Part shown: in pieces, positions 9,185 through 17,784 of the stretch
Layout: every line of letters begins with the position of its first letter
Numbering within the stretch: position 1 is the first letter of the stretch
Assembly: GCF_013349955.1 (NCBI RefSeq)
Contig: NZ_JABVXC010000006.1
Span: 118,811-182,810, forward strand
Direction of reading: 5' to 3'
DNA from: Onishia taeanensis
GTDB taxonomy: Bacteria; Pseudomonadota; Gammaproteobacteria; Pseudomonadales; Halomonadaceae
DNA length: 64,000 nt
The notes under the pieces: model-generated
Told to the model about the DNA's origin: nothing
The model's database searches: none
What the model saw: the letters and a program-made list of their open reading frames with translations, nothing else
Made by a program: the position numbers and the translations under genes

Positions 9185-9224
9185 GGTTCAGGGCGTTCCG
9201 GGTTCAGGGCGTTCCGGGTTCAGG
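9185..9224. repeat. 16-bp tandem repeat, 2.5 copies
   Basis: Unit ggttcagggcgttccg repeated at 9185-9200 and 9201-9216, then half a copy. It overlaps the 3' end and stop codon of the minus-strand lipoprotein gene, so it has reshaped that protein's C-terminus (PEPGTP). Confidence 0.75.
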
Positions 9225-9722
9225 CGTTACAGGCTCGAGGTCCAGGCGCACCGAATAGCGACGGTGGGCCTCGCAGTCCTCTGACATGATCGTGCAGCCG
9301 CCGCCGTCGCTGACCTCCAGATACCAGCGGCCTGCCGGCAGCGAGCGGGTCAGGCGAAAGTTCTCTCCCTCGCCGCTGCGCCAGTCACGGGCCACCACCT
9401 GGCCCTTGGCATCGAACAGGGTGGCGTCGGGGTCGAGCGTCCAGCCGCTGGCCGGCGTCCCGCTTTCGAGCCGCACCCGCGCCGGGGCCGTGAGCGTAAA
9501 GACATAGACATCCACGCCCGGCCCCAGCCAGCCGTCGCGCGACTCACCGGGTAGCAGCTCGATGGCCTGCGCCTCACGGGTCGCGGGCGTGGCACAGCCC
9601 GCGATCATGCCTATCAGGACAAGCGCCACCAGCCCCCACCCCAGCGCGGGCCGGCCCGCAGGTACCGGCCACCGCCGAGACACCAGGCCCCGTCCTCGCC
9701 GCCGCTCACCCCGCATGCCCAT
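9204..9722 (-). CDS. Putative lipoprotein with a PPC-like beta domain
   Basis: 172 residues. It has an Arg-rich n-region, a hydrophobic segment and the lipobox MIAGC. The mature part has a pattern like pre-peptidase C-terminal domains: LLPGESRDGWLGPGVDVYVF, then PARVRLESG, LPAGRWYLEVSDGG and a terminal beta strand. Two further Cys lie in GGGCTIMSEDCE. An AGAGGAGG sequence 5 bases before the ATG supports this start. The function is unknown. It is transcribed separately from lemA, divergently from the carnitine operon. Confidence 0.68.
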   Translation of the reverse strand: MGMRGERRRGRGLVSRRWPVPAGRPALGWGLVALVLIGMIAGCATPATREAQAIELLPGESRDGWLGPGVDVYVFTLTAPARVRLESGTPASGWTLDPDATLFDAKGQVVARDWRSGEGENFRLTRSLPAGRWYLEVSDGGGCTIMSEDCEAHRRYSVRLDLEPVTPEPGTP

Positions 9723-9827
9723 CGCCGCCTCCTCTTAACGTCTTTCGATGACCAATGACGCGCCGCGCCTCTCAGGCTGTCCGAGCTCAGTTTAGCCGTT
9801 CGCATACCGCACTAGCGCCAAGCATAT

Positions 9828-9851
9828 AAGAGCGCCACAACTGGCGCTCTT
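9828..9851. promoter_or_regulatory. Perfect inverted repeat before the carnitine operon (candidate CdhR operator)
   Basis: 10-bp arms aagagcgcca and tggcgctctt with a 4-base loop. It is nested in a larger imperfect symmetry (atataa ... ttatat plus gcgcc elements, 9815-9870). It lies about 85 bases upstream of cdhC and is not downstream of any gene on the plus strand, so a terminator is unlikely. An operator for the carnitine regulator is the simplest reading (inference). Confidence 0.5.
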
Positions 9852-9936
9852 CGTCAATTATATGGCGCCTTGCGTACATAGCCTGCGCCAAACATCGTCG
9901 AGACTTAAGGCATATTCCACAACGGAGCCGATGACC

Positions 9937-10857
9937 ATGAACCCTAACGTCATCATGACCTGTGCCATCACCGGCGCTGGCGACACCGCCGACAAGAACC
10001 CCAACGTCCCGGTCACGCCCAAGCAGATCGCCGACGACTGCATCGCCGCCGCCAAGGCCGGCGCCAGCGTCGCCCATATCCACGTCCGCGACCCCGAGAC
10101 CGGTGGCATCAGCCATTCCACCGAACACTTCCGCGAGGTGATGGAGCGGGTACGCGAGGCGGACACCGACATCGTCATGAACATCACCGCCGGCGGCGGC
10201 GGCGACTGGATTCCCGACGCCGCGGACCCGACCCATGGCGGCCCGGGCACCGACATGCAGACGCCGGCCGAGCGTCACGCCCCGGTCGGCGAGCTGCTGC
10301 CCGAGCTGTGCACCCTGGACTGCGGCAGCCTCAACTTCGGCGACATGGTCTACATCAACACCGCCGACTGGCTGCGCGAACACGCCCGTCTGGTGCAGGC
10401 CGTTGGCGTCAAGCCGGAGCTCGAGTGCTTCGATCTGGGTCATGTCTGGTTTGCCCGCCAGCTGCAGAAGGAAGGCCTGCTCGACGGCGACCCGCTGTTC
10501 CAGCTGTGCCTGGGCATTCCCTGGGGCGCCGAGGCCGACACCGAAACCATGCTTGCCATGCGCAACAAGCTGCCGGAATCCGCCAACTGGGCCGCCTTCG
10601 GCATCGGCCGTCACCAGATGCCGATGGTCGCCCAGGCGATGCTGCTCGGCGGTCACGTCCGCGTCGGCCTGGAAGACAACCTCTATCTGAGCAAGGGCGT
10701 GCCGGCCACCAACGCCGGCCTGGTCGAGAAGGCCGCCGGCATCATCGACAACCTCGGCGGTCGCGTCATGACCCCGGCCGAGACCCGCGCCCACCTCAAG
10801 CTGCGCGACCCCAAGACCGGTCTGACCGTCGAGACAGCCGCTGGAGGTGAGGCATGA
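9937..10857 (+). CDS. cdhC: Dehydrocarnitine cleavage enzyme (BKACE, DUF849 family)
   Basis: 306-residue beta-keto acid cleavage enzyme. In carnitine breakdown this family condenses 3-dehydrocarnitine with acetyl-CoA to give acetoacetate and betainyl-CoA. Family signatures visible: [11 protein letters not shown] at the N-terminus, [12 protein letters not shown] (metal-binding His pair), CSLD-type region [10 protein letters not shown], and [12 protein letters not shown] near the C-terminus. ATG 9937 is preferred over ATG 9931 because GGAG lies 9 bases upstream. It overlaps cdhA by 4 bases. The neighbours carnitine dehydrogenase and thioesterase fix the substrate among the many BKACE subtypes. 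Confidence 0.9.
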   Translation: MNPNVIMTCAITGAGDTADKNPNVPVTPKQIADDCIAAAKAGASVAHIHVRDPETGGISHSTEHFREVMERVREADTDIVMNITAGGGGDWIPDAADPTHGGPGTDMQTPAERHAPVGELLPELCTLDCGSLNFGDMVYINTADWLREHARLVQAVGVKPELECFDLGHVWFARQLQKEGLLDGDPLFQLCLGIPWGAEADTETMLAMRNKLPESANWAAFGIGRHQMPMVAQAMLLGGHVRVGLEDNLYLSKGVPATNAGLVEKAAGIIDNLGGRVMTPAETRAHLKLRDPKTGLTVETAAGGEA

Positions 10858-11825
10858 GCCAGCCACCTTCGACCAAGCAACTGGCCGTCATCGGCACCGG
10901 CGTGATCGGCAACGGCTGGATCGCCCGAGCACTCGCCAACGGTTGGGGCGTGGTCGCCTTCGATCCGGCCGAGGGCGCCGAGACCCGTACCCGCGCCTTC
11001 GTTGACAATGCCTGGGCATCGCTCGAGAAAGACGGCCTGGCCGAGGGCGCATCCAAGGAGCGCCTGCGCTTTGCATCGAGCCTCGAGGAGGCCGTCGTCG
11101 GCGCCGACCTGATCCAGGAGAACGTGCCGGAGCGCCTGGCGCTCAAGCAGGAGATCCTGGCCACTATCGACGCCGCCGCTGACGAACACGTCGTCATCGG
11201 TTCCTCGACGTCCGGTTTCAAGCCAACCGATCTGCAGAAGGACTGCCGGAAGGCGCCGGGCCGCGTGATCGTCGCCCACCCCTTCAACCCGGTCTATCTG
11301 CTGCCGCTGGTCGAGCTGGTGGGAGGCGAGCACACCTCGCCGGCACTGCTCGCCGGCGCCCGCGAGGACTACCAGCGCCTAGCCATGCGCCCGCTGATCG
11401 TGCGTCGCGAGATCGAAGGCCATATCGCCGACCGCCTGATGGAGGCGCTGTGGCGCGAGGCCCTGCACCTGGTCAACGATGGCGTCGCCACCACCGAGGA
11501 GATCGATGCCGCCGTGGTCTACGGCTGTGGCCTGCGCTGGTCGCTGATGGGCACCTTCCTGACCTTCCACCTGGCCGGGGGCGAGCAGGGCATGCGCCAT
11601 ATGCTCGAGCAGTTCGGCCCGGCGCTGAAGCTGCCCTGGACCAAGCTCGAAGCACCGGAGCTCACCGATGAGCTGATCGACAAGGTGGTGGAAGGCTGCG
11701 AGTTCCAGGCCGCCGGTCGCCCGGTCGCCGAGCTGGACCGTCGTCGCGATGATTTCCTGGTCGAGCTGCTGGCCCTGACCCGCAAGTACTGGCCGGAGGC
11801 CGAGGGCCTCGAGGGGCGCATCTGA
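10854..11825 (+). CDS. cdhA: L-carnitine 3-dehydrogenase
   Basis: 323-residue NAD-dependent dehydrogenase of the 3-hydroxyacyl-CoA dehydrogenase family, oxidising L-carnitine to 3-dehydrocarnitine in the cytoplasm. It has an N-terminal Rossmann motif ([11 protein letters not shown]), the family signature around [20 protein letters not shown] (catalytic His), and a helical C-terminal domain with [12 protein letters not shown], typical of carnitine dehydrogenases. The length is as expected for the stand-alone form; in some bacteria it is fused to the thioesterase, which is here the next, separate gene. Overlaps on both sides (4 bases with cdhC, 1 base with cdhB) indicate one operon. Confidence 0.92.
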   Translation: MSQPPSTKQLAVIGTGVIGNGWIARALANGWGVVAFDPAEGAETRTRAFVDNAWASLEKDGLAEGASKERLRFASSLEEAVVGADLIQENVPERLALKQEILATIDAAADEHVVIGSSTSGFKPTDLQKDCRKAPGRVIVAHPFNPVYLLPLVELVGGEHTSPALLAGAREDYQRLAMRPLIVRREIEGHIADRLMEALWREALHLVNDGVATTEEIDAAVVYGCGLRWSLMGTFLTFHLAGGEQGMRHMLEQFGPALKLPWTKLEAPELTDELIDKVVEGCEFQAAGRPVAELDRRRDDFLVELLALTRKYWPEAEGLEGRI

Positions 11826-12283
11826 TGGCACTGCTCGATCTCACGGTGCCCCGCGAGTGGGTCGACTACAACGGCCACATGAATGACGCCGAGTACGCGC
11901 GCGCCTTCTCGCTGGGCGTCGAAGCGCTGATGGAGCGCATCGACCTGGGTGCAGAAGGTCGCCAGCGGCATGGCTACACCATCTATACCCTCGAGACGCA
12001 TCTTTGCTATCGCCGCGCTGCTCACCAGGGCCAGACGCTGTGCATCGAGGTGGCGCTGCTCGAACGCGATGCCAAACGCCTGCACGTGCTGTTCACAATG
12101 CAGGACACGGCAGGCAACCTGCTGGCCTCGAGCGAACAGATGCTGATGGGTATCGACTCGGTCAATGGTCGCCCCGCGCCCTTTCCCGACGCCGTGGATG
12201 CGGCCATCGACACCCTGCCGAAAGCCGACAGCTGGCCGGAACTCGCCGGCCGCCGCATCGGCCTGCCGTCGGCCAAACGCTGA
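11825..12283 (+). CDS. cdhB: Betainyl-CoA thioesterase (hotdog fold)
   Basis: 152-residue hotdog thioesterase that would release glycine betaine from betainyl-CoA, the last step of carnitine conversion. The family start VPREWVDYNGHMNDAEYAR contains the catalytic-type Asp/His segment, followed by YTLETHLCYRRAAHQG and VNGRPAPFPDAV. It begins on the last base of the cdhA stop and so is coupled to it. It ends about 170 bases before cdhR, which lies on the same strand; the gap contains only a weak GC hairpin. Confidence 0.87.
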   Translation: MALLDLTVPREWVDYNGHMNDAEYARAFSLGVEALMERIDLGAEGRQRHGYTIYTLETHLCYRRAAHQGQTLCIEVALLERDAKRLHVLFTMQDTAGNLLASSEQMLMGIDSVNGRPAPFPDAVDAAIDTLPKADSWPELAGRRIGLPSAKR

Positions 12284-12456
12284 CACTGCCGGCACAGGAC
12301 GTCATACGGGTCGGCGACGCCTGCGGCGCCGACCCGGCCTTGTGGCTAGAAGGTGCGGCCTGCCCGGGCCATCCGTCTTCGCGGACGCGCTTCGTCACTC
12401 ACCGTGTTGCAACGGCTTGACTGGGCGCTACACTCGTCGACGCCTCTCTTGCGACG

Positions 12457-13521
12457 ATGACCTGCCCCATGCGACTCACCTCTAGCGCGCAAAGCCCCGA
12501 ATCCATCGGCTTCCTGCTGCTGCCGCGCTTCGCCATGGTGGCCTTCTTCTCCGCCATCGAACCGCTGCGCATCGCCAACCGACTCACCGGCGAGCCCCTC
12601 TTCGAGTGGGACCTGGTCAGTCGCGACGGCCGACCAGTGACGGCCTCCAACGGCATGGCGCTAGACGCCGATCATGGCCTCGAGGATGCCCCGCTGACGC
12701 CGAGCCTGGCCGTCTGCTCGAGCTTCGCCCCCGACGATGCCATCGACGCAACGCTGGTCAGTTGGCTGCGCGAACGCGCCGCGCAAGGCTGCATGCTGGG
12801 CGGCATGGATACCGGCTGCGTCGTGCTGGCCGCCGCCGGCCTGCTCGATGATCAGACCGTCACCCTGCACTGGGAGTCTCTGCCCGAGTTCCGGGCCCGC
12901 TTTCCCCGGGTCGACGCCGTGGAGTCCCTCTACGAGGTGACCCCGGAGGGCTTCTCCTGCGCCGGTGGCAGCTCGGCCATCGACATGAGTCTCGACCTGA
13001 TTCGCCGCCGCCATGGCGACGACCTGGCCGAGCGGGTGTGCGCCCAGTTGCTCCACGACCAGGGGCGCCGACCGGCCAGCCGCCAGCGCGATCCCCTGAT
13101 GCCTGAAGACCCGCTGCTGACCCGCGCCATCGCCATGATGGAGGCCAACCTGGACACGCCGCTTTGCATCGGCGAGTTGGCCGAGGCCCTGGGGCTGTCC
13201 TGGCGGCGGCTGGACCGGCTCTTCCTGCGCCAGCTGGGCACTTCCCCCCAGCGCACTTATCTCGCACGGCGCCTGGACCATGCCCACCGGCTGCTGCGGG
13301 AGACCCGGCACAGCGTCATGGAGATCGCGCTGGCCTGCGGCTTCGGCTCGGCCTCCAGCTTCACCCGCGCCTTTCGCCGCCATCATGGCCTCACCCCCAG
13401 CGCACTCAGGCGCCGCGGCACCGATCGGGCATTACAGGAGGCTCCATCGGACCCTGAACTGTCGAGTCGCGAACCGTCGAATCGCGAACCGTCGAGCCTC
13501 GAACTGTCGAATCGTGCATAG
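12457..13521 (+). CDS. cdhR: GATase1/AraC regulator of carnitine catabolism
   Basis: 354-residue transcriptional regulator with an N-terminal DJ-1/PfpI-like (GATase1) domain (GFLLLPRFAMVAFF at about 16-30; GGMDTGCVVLAAAGLL) and a C-terminal AraC double helix-turn-helix (about 225-325, with CGFGSASSFTRAFRRHHG). Proteins of this type (GbdR, CdhR, SouR) control quaternary-amine catabolism, and position directly behind cdhCAB supports CdhR. Odd: about 20 C-terminal residues beyond the HTH are a repeat (SSREPSNREPSSLELSNRA). No clear ribosome-binding site marks the start; ATG 12469 is an alternative. Confidence 0.85.
   Translation: MTCPMRLTSSAQSPESIGFLLLPRFAMVAFFSAIEPLRIANRLTGEPLFEWDLVSRDGRPVTASNGMALDADHGLEDAPLTPSLAVCSSFAPDDAIDATLVSWLRERAAQGCMLGGMDTGCVVLAAAGLLDDQTVTLHWESLPEFRARFPRVDAVESLYEVTPEGFSCAGGSSAIDMSLDLIRRRHGDDLAERVCAQLLHDQGRRPASRQRDPLMPEDPLLTRAIAMMEANLDTPLCIGELAEALGLSWRRLDRLFLRQLGTSPQRTYLARRLDHAHRLLRETRHSVMEIALACGFGSASSFTRAFRRHHGLTPSALRRRGTDRALQEAPSDPELSSREPSNREPSSLELSNRA
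13456..13515 (+). repeat. 15-bp tandem repeat, four copies, in the cdhR 3' end
   Basis: Four back-to-back 15-base units of the form gaaCtGTCGAnTCGC. Because 15 is a multiple of 3, they encode a five-residue repeat (E-L/P-S-S/N-R/L) at the C-terminus of CdhR. Copies differ at a few bases. Confidence 0.85.
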
Positions 13522-13600
13522 TCGGCGTCGAATCCGGACGCTCCTTCGCCCGCCCACCTTGGCATCCTAGCGCTCATCCACATGCTGCCAAGGAAGCCCC

Positions 13601-14833
13601 ATGACCGACCTGCCGCTCACCCCCGATTACGATGCCTGGCCCATCGAGGTCGCCCTCGAGGCCGTGTCTTTCTCGCCGCGCCTTTTGACCGTGCACTGGC
13701 AGGACGGCCGCGTCAGCCGCTACCACAGCATCTGGCTGCGCGAGAATGCCGCCGACGACACCACCATCAATCCGGCGACCCGCGAGCGCATCCTGGATCT
13801 TTCCAGCCTGCCCGCCTGGCCGGAGGTCGCGGCCGCCGAGATCGACGCCGCCGGCGCGCTGTGCGTGACCTTCGCCCCCGAGGACCGCCGCCTGCGCTTC
13901 CACCCTGGCTGGCTACGCGCCAACGACTATGACCAGCAGCATAACAAGGCCACCGACCCCGAGGCCCCGCTGGTGCCGGTCACCACCTGGTTGGGTGGAC
14001 CGGACACCGGACCCGATACCCTCGACGCATCAGGCCTGCTCGAAACCACACCGGGTAGCGAAGCGGAAGAGACGATCCTCGCCCCGGCGCTCGAGAGCGT
14101 GCTCGGCAAGGGGCTGGTGCGGTTGCGCAACCTACCCACCGAGCCTGGCTCGCTTGCCACCATCGCCGGGCGCATCGGTCCGATACGCCCCACCAACTTC
14201 GGCGCGCTGTTTGACGTCAAGGCCAAGCCGGACCCGGACTCCAATGCCTACACGTCCATCGCCCTGCCACCGCACGTCGACCTGCCGACCCGCGAGTATC
14301 ATCCGGGCCTGCAGATGCTGCACTGCCTGGAGAACAGCGTGGAAGGCGGACAGGCGGTGATGCTCGACGGCTTCGCCGTGGCCGAGGCGCTGCGCGATCG
14401 TCATCCCGAGGCCTTTGCGACCCTGACCCGCGTGCGCTGGCGCTACGCCAACACCGCCAAGACCACCGACTACGTCTGGCACGAACCGATGATTCGCCTG
14501 GATGCTCGGGGCGAGCTGCTCGAGGTGCGCATCGCCGACTTCCTGCGCGGCCCCCTGGATGCCGCCTTCGAGGACATCGAGCCCGCCTATGAGGCGCTGA
14601 TGGTGCTGCAGCGGCTGCTGCGCGACCCGGCCTTCGCCATCCGCTTCACCTACGCTCCCGGCGACCTGGTGATCTTCGACAACCGCCGGCTGCTGCACGC
14701 CCGCGACGCCTTCGAGGGTGCCAGCGGCCATCGCTGGCTGCAGGGCTGCTATGTGGAGCGCGACGAGATCCGCTCGCGCTACCGGATGGTGCAGCGCGCC
14801 CGGCGGCGCCGGCAAGTGACCGCCGAGGCCTGA
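13601..14833 (+). CDS. Gamma-butyrobetaine hydroxylase-type 2-oxoglutarate dioxygenase
   Basis: 410-residue Fe(II)/2-oxoglutarate dioxygenase of the BBOX/TauD group, which hydroxylates gamma-butyrobetaine to L-carnitine. An N-terminal DUF971-like domain covers about 20-110 and a catalytic domain about 150-400. The Fe ligands are H225-x-D227 (HVDLPTREY) and H366 (RRLLHAR), with a 2-oxoglutarate-binding Arg expected in HRWLQGCYV. The zinc Cys cluster found in animal BBOX is absent (WLRENAADDT where Cys residues normally stand). AAGGAAG precedes the ATG. It sits directly after cdhR, so it should feed the carnitine pathway. It is more distant from the two TmpA proteins in this window than they are from each other. 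Confidence 0.82.
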   Translation: MTDLPLTPDYDAWPIEVALEAVSFSPRLLTVHWQDGRVSRYHSIWLRENAADDTTINPATRERILDLSSLPAWPEVAAAEIDAAGALCVTFAPEDRRLRFHPGWLRANDYDQQHNKATDPEAPLVPVTTWLGGPDTGPDTLDASGLLETTPGSEAEETILAPALESVLGKGLVRLRNLPTEPGSLATIAGRIGPIRPTNFGALFDVKAKPDPDSNAYTSIALPPHVDLPTREYHPGLQMLHCLENSVEGGQAVMLDGFAVAEALRDRHPEAFATLTRVRWRYANTAKTTDYVWHEPMIRLDARGELLEVRIADFLRGPLDAAFEDIEPAYEALMVLQRLLRDPAFAIRFTYAPGDLVIFDNRRLLHARDAFEGASGHRWLQGCYVERDEIRSRYRMVQRARRRRQVTAEA

Positions 14834-14839
14834 CGCGCC

Positions 14840-15844
14840 TCAGCCCGGCCCTCGGGCGGCGGTCTGGCTGGGCGTTTCGCTGAAACGAGCGCGATAGGCG
14901 CGGGAAAAGTGCGTCAGCTGCTGGAAACCGGTGGCCATTGCCGCCTCGGTGACCCGGCAGTGGCTGCCGGCGAGCAGGCGCTGCGCCCGGTCCAGCCGCA
15001 TACCCAGATAGCACTGCTTGGGCGTCTCGCCGAAGTGCGCCAGGAACAACCGCGCCAGCTGGCGCTGCGACTGCCCCACCATCCTGCAGATCTCGGGAAT
15101 CGGCAGCGCCTGCGCCAGGTTGGCCTCCATCACCGCCAGGCTCTTGACCACGCTGCGCGGCAGTCCCGCATAGCGCACCTGCTGTTGATCGTCTGACGAC
15201 GCCTCATGGCGATGGTGCACCAGCTGGCGACCCACGGCGTCGGCCAGCGCCGGGCCATAATCGCGAGCGATGCGATCCAGCATCATGTCGATGCCGGCGG
15301 TGCCCCCGGCCCCCGTCTGTCGCGTGGCATCGGCTTCGAAACGCTCACGGCTGACCCGCAGCTGTGGAAACTCACGACGAAAGGCCGGCACGCTTTCCCA
15401 GTGCAGCGCCACCCGATGCCCCTCCAATACCCCGGCCCGCGCCAGGATGAAGGGCGCGGTATCCAGGCCGCCCAACCAGCCGCCATGGGCCGCCAGGCGG
15501 CGTAATATGGCCCGTTCCTGAGCCGTTACCACCGCCTCCGCCTCGTAGGACGACACCACCATCAGGTGGGCATCGTCAGGCACCGAGGCCAGATCGCCGT
15601 TTACTTCGATGCAGACCCCGTTACTGGCCACCACGCCCTGGCCATCCATCGAGCGCAATCGCCAGGCAAACAGGTCTCGACCAAAACGGTTGGCGACACG
15701 CAGCGGCTCCAGCATGCAGAACAGCGTCAGCATCGAAAACTTGGGCACCAGCCAGACATCCAGGGTCTGCTCGGCCTGCTCGGGCGAGAGCAGCGGTGGC
15801 GAATCCGGACGCGGATACGGCCAAGCCTCAGCGTAGTCATTCAT
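14840..15844 (-). CDS. GATase1/AraC regulator beside tmp module 1
   Basis: 334-residue regulator of the GlxA/GbdR type. N-terminal GATase1-like domain (LDVWLVPKFSMLTLFCMLEPLRVANRF) and C-terminal AraC helix-turn-helix pair (EICRMVGQSQRQLARLF; TGFQQLTHFSRAYRARF). It is divergent from tmpA, with about 200 bases between, so it probably controls that operon. Its closest relative here is the regulator at 38547-39602, which sits in the same position before the second tmpA. The start is taken at ATG 15844 (MNDYAEAWPY); an upstream TTG extension is possible. It converges with the dioxygenase gene, 6 bases apart. Confidence 0.85.
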   Translation of the reverse strand: MNDYAEAWPYPRPDSPPLLSPEQAEQTLDVWLVPKFSMLTLFCMLEPLRVANRFGRDLFAWRLRSMDGQGVVASNGVCIEVNGDLASVPDDAHLMVVSSYEAEAVVTAQERAILRRLAAHGGWLGGLDTAPFILARAGVLEGHRVALHWESVPAFRREFPQLRVSRERFEADATRQTGAGGTAGIDMMLDRIARDYGPALADAVGRQLVHHRHEASSDDQQQVRYAGLPRSVVKSLAVMEANLAQALPIPEICRMVGQSQRQLARLFLAHFGETPKQCYLGMRLDRAQRLLAGSHCRVTEAAMATGFQQLTHFSRAYRARFSETPSQTAARGPG

Positions 15845-15880
15845 ATTGACCAAAAATATCAATCTTATGGCTAATTTAGT

Positions 15881-15912
15881 TCAATTCTATGGCCGGTCTG
15901 CCGCTAGGGTAA
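15881..15912 (+). promoter_or_regulatory. Conserved promoter-like element before tmpA (module 1)
   Basis: TTCAAT at 15881, then about 18 bases, then TAGGGTAA at 15905-15912. The same arrangement (TCAAAT then TAGGGTAA) recurs before the second tmpA at 39637-39669, and in both cases TAGGGTAA lies 60-61 bases from the start of the divergent regulator gene. It could be a -35/-10 pair or part of an operator. Conservation between otherwise diverged intergenic regions is the main support. Confidence 0.4.
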
Positions 15913-16048
15913 AGCGAGTCGCGTCACCGGTGCCGCTGGCCACGGACCTCATGACGCCTTAGCGCATCTGCCACAGAACATCCCACGGAACATCGCTCCA
16001 GGGGCCTGTCAGGAACGGGCTCTCAGCATTACCCGGAGATTCATCGCC

Positions 16049-17200
16049 ATGACCACAAGCGCCAAGGCAACGCTGTCCGCCGACGGGCAGCGCCTGCTAC
16101 TCGACATCGACGCCCAGCCCCGCGAGTTCGCGGCCCTATGGCTGCGCGAGCGGGCGCCCGACGCCGAGACGCTGGACCCCCTCACCGGCCAGCGCCTGAT
16201 CGAGGCCGCCGAGCTGCCGCTCGACCTGGCCCTGGAGCGCGCCGAGCTGGCCGAGAATGCCCTGGCCCTGCGCTTCAGCGACGGTCACCGGGTTCACTTC
16301 CCGCTGAGCGAGCTGCTCGACGACAGTCGCCAAGACCGTGATGGTGCCAACACCGATGACCTCGTCGCCCCTGGCCGCCTTTTATGGGATGCACAACTGG
16401 CCGAGCCGCAGCATGCCGACTTCGCCGCCGCCATCGACGACGATGCCGCCCTGCTCGAAATGCTCGAGGGGCTGCATCGCAATGGCTTCGTCGTCGTTTC
16501 CGGCGTACCCACCGAAGAAGACGGCATGCAGGCGCTGATGGAGCGTGTCGGGCCGCTGCGCCGTACCAACTGGGGCGGCATTGCCGACGTCAAGTCGGTG
16601 GCCAATGCCTATGACCTGACCATGACCCAGCGCGGCCTGGAACCGCATACCGACAACCCCTATCGCGACCCGATTCCCGGCTATATCTGGCTGCACTGCC
16701 TGACCAACGCCGCCGACGGCGGCGATAGCACCCTGGCCGACGGCTATCGGGCGGCCCAACTGCTTCGTGAGCGCGACCCGGCGGCCTTCGCCTGCCTGAC
16801 TCAGGTCTCGCCGGGCTTTCGCTACCGCGACGAGACCACTTGGCTCGAGAGCGAGGGGCCGCTGATCGAACTCGACAGCCAGGGGCGTATTTTCCGCGTG
16901 CGCTACAACAACCGCACCGAGCGCGTCGGGGCACTGCCCGCCGAGGAGCTGGCCCGCTACTACGCCGCCCGCCAGGCCTTCTACCAGCTGATCAGCTCCG
17001 ACGAGCTGACCCTGAATCTAAAGCTCGACCCGGGCCAGATGCTGATCATGGATAACTACCGCCTGCTGCACGGTCGTCGCGCCTTCGAACTGGCCGGCGG
17101 CGTGCGCCACCTGCGCCAGGGCTACGTGGATCGCGACAGCACCGCCAGCCGCCGCCTGGTGCTGCGCCAGCAGCTGGCAAGCAAAGAGGAGGCAGCATGA
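16049..17200 (+). CDS. tmpA: 2-trimethylaminoethylphosphonate dioxygenase, copy 1
   Basis: 383-residue Fe(II)/2-oxoglutarate dioxygenase often annotated as gamma-butyrobetaine hydroxylase. TmpA hydroxylates C1 of 2-(trimethylammonio)ethylphosphonate (TMAEP). It has an N-terminal DUF971-like domain without zinc Cys (WLRERAPDAETLDP) and a catalytic domain with H200-T-D202 (HTDNPYRDP) and H341 (YRLLHGR). What argues for TmpA rather than a carnitine enzyme is its 4-base overlap with an HD-domain oxygenase gene of the TmpB/PhnZ type and the betaine-type binding protein downstream. A true BBOX-like enzyme is already present at 13601. Substrate specificity is inferred from context and family. Confidence 0.78.
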   Translation: MTTSAKATLSADGQRLLLDIDAQPREFAALWLRERAPDAETLDPLTGQRLIEAAELPLDLALERAELAENALALRFSDGHRVHFPLSELLDDSRQDRDGANTDDLVAPGRLLWDAQLAEPQHADFAAAIDDDAALLEMLEGLHRNGFVVVSGVPTEEDGMQALMERVGPLRRTNWGGIADVKSVANAYDLTMTQRGLEPHTDNPYRDPIPGYIWLHCLTNAADGGDSTLADGYRAAQLLRERDPAAFACLTQVSPGFRYRDETTWLESEGPLIELDSQGRIFRVRYNNRTERVGALPAEELARYYAARQAFYQLISSDELTLNLKLDPGQMLIMDNYRLLHGRRAFELAGGVRHLRQGYVDRDSTASRRLVLRQQLASKEEAA

Positions 17201-17784
17201 TAAAGGCCAGCTTCCGGCATTTCGGTGAGGCCCGCCGCGACGAGTGGGCGCTGATCGACGATCGCTTTCGCGACTACGTGGCCGATGCTCCGCGGCGGGT
17301 GCTCGAACACCTTCACCGCCTGGCCGGCGATACCCACGGCTACCCGGTGGATCGCTTCGAGCACTGCCTGCAGACCGCCACCCGGGCGCTACGCGACGGC
17401 GCCGACGAGGAGATGGTGGTCTGCGCCCTGCTGCATGACATCGGCGACGACCTGTCGCCGGCCAACCATGCCGAGATCGCGGCCGGGATTCTCGAGCCGT
17501 TCATCGACCCGTTGAACACCTGGATGATTCGCCACCACGAACTCTTCCAGGGCTATCACTACCGGCATTTCTTCGGCCTGGATCGCCACGCACGCGAACA
17601 GTTTTCGAACCATCCCGCCTATGAACGCACGGTGCGCTTCTGCGACGACTGGGATCAGGCCAGCTTCGACCCGGACTACGACAGCCTGCCGCTCGAGCAC
17701 TTCGTGCCGATGGTGGAGCGGGTGCTGAACCGAGCTCCCTTCGGCGGTCTGCCGGCGATCCGCGAGGAGGCGACAGCCCCATGA
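17197..17784 (+). CDS. tmpB: HD-domain mixed-valent di-iron oxygenase, copy 1
   Basis: 195-residue HD-domain protein. The family (PhnZ/TmpB, 'phosphonate degradation HD-domain oxygenase') cleaves the C-P bond of 1-hydroxyphosphonates oxidatively; TmpB turns hydroxylated TMAEP into glycine betaine and phosphate. The metal-binding pattern is complete: H56 (RFEHCLQ), H80-D81 (LLHDIGDDL), H91 (NHAEIAAG), His residues in IRHHELFQGYHY, and Asp in RFCDDWD. The start overlaps the tmpA stop (ATGA). Its own stop overlaps the start of a broken ThDP-enzyme fragment. A plain phosphohydrolase role is the older, less likely annotation. Confidence 0.78.
   Translation: MIKASFRHFGEARRDEWALIDDRFRDYVADAPRRVLEHLHRLAGDTHGYPVDRFEHCLQTATRALRDGADEEMVVCALLHDIGDDLSPANHAEIAAGILEPFIDPLNTWMIRHHELFQGYHYRHFFGLDRHAREQFSNHPAYERTVRFCDDWDQASFDPDYDSLPLEHFVPMVERVLNRAPFGGLPAIREEATAP

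Noticed and set aside
12309..12334. GC hairpin after cdhB as a terminator
   Set aside because: The stem is only 8 bp, has no T tract and lies between two same-strand genes that may be co-transcribed; not reported as a terminator.
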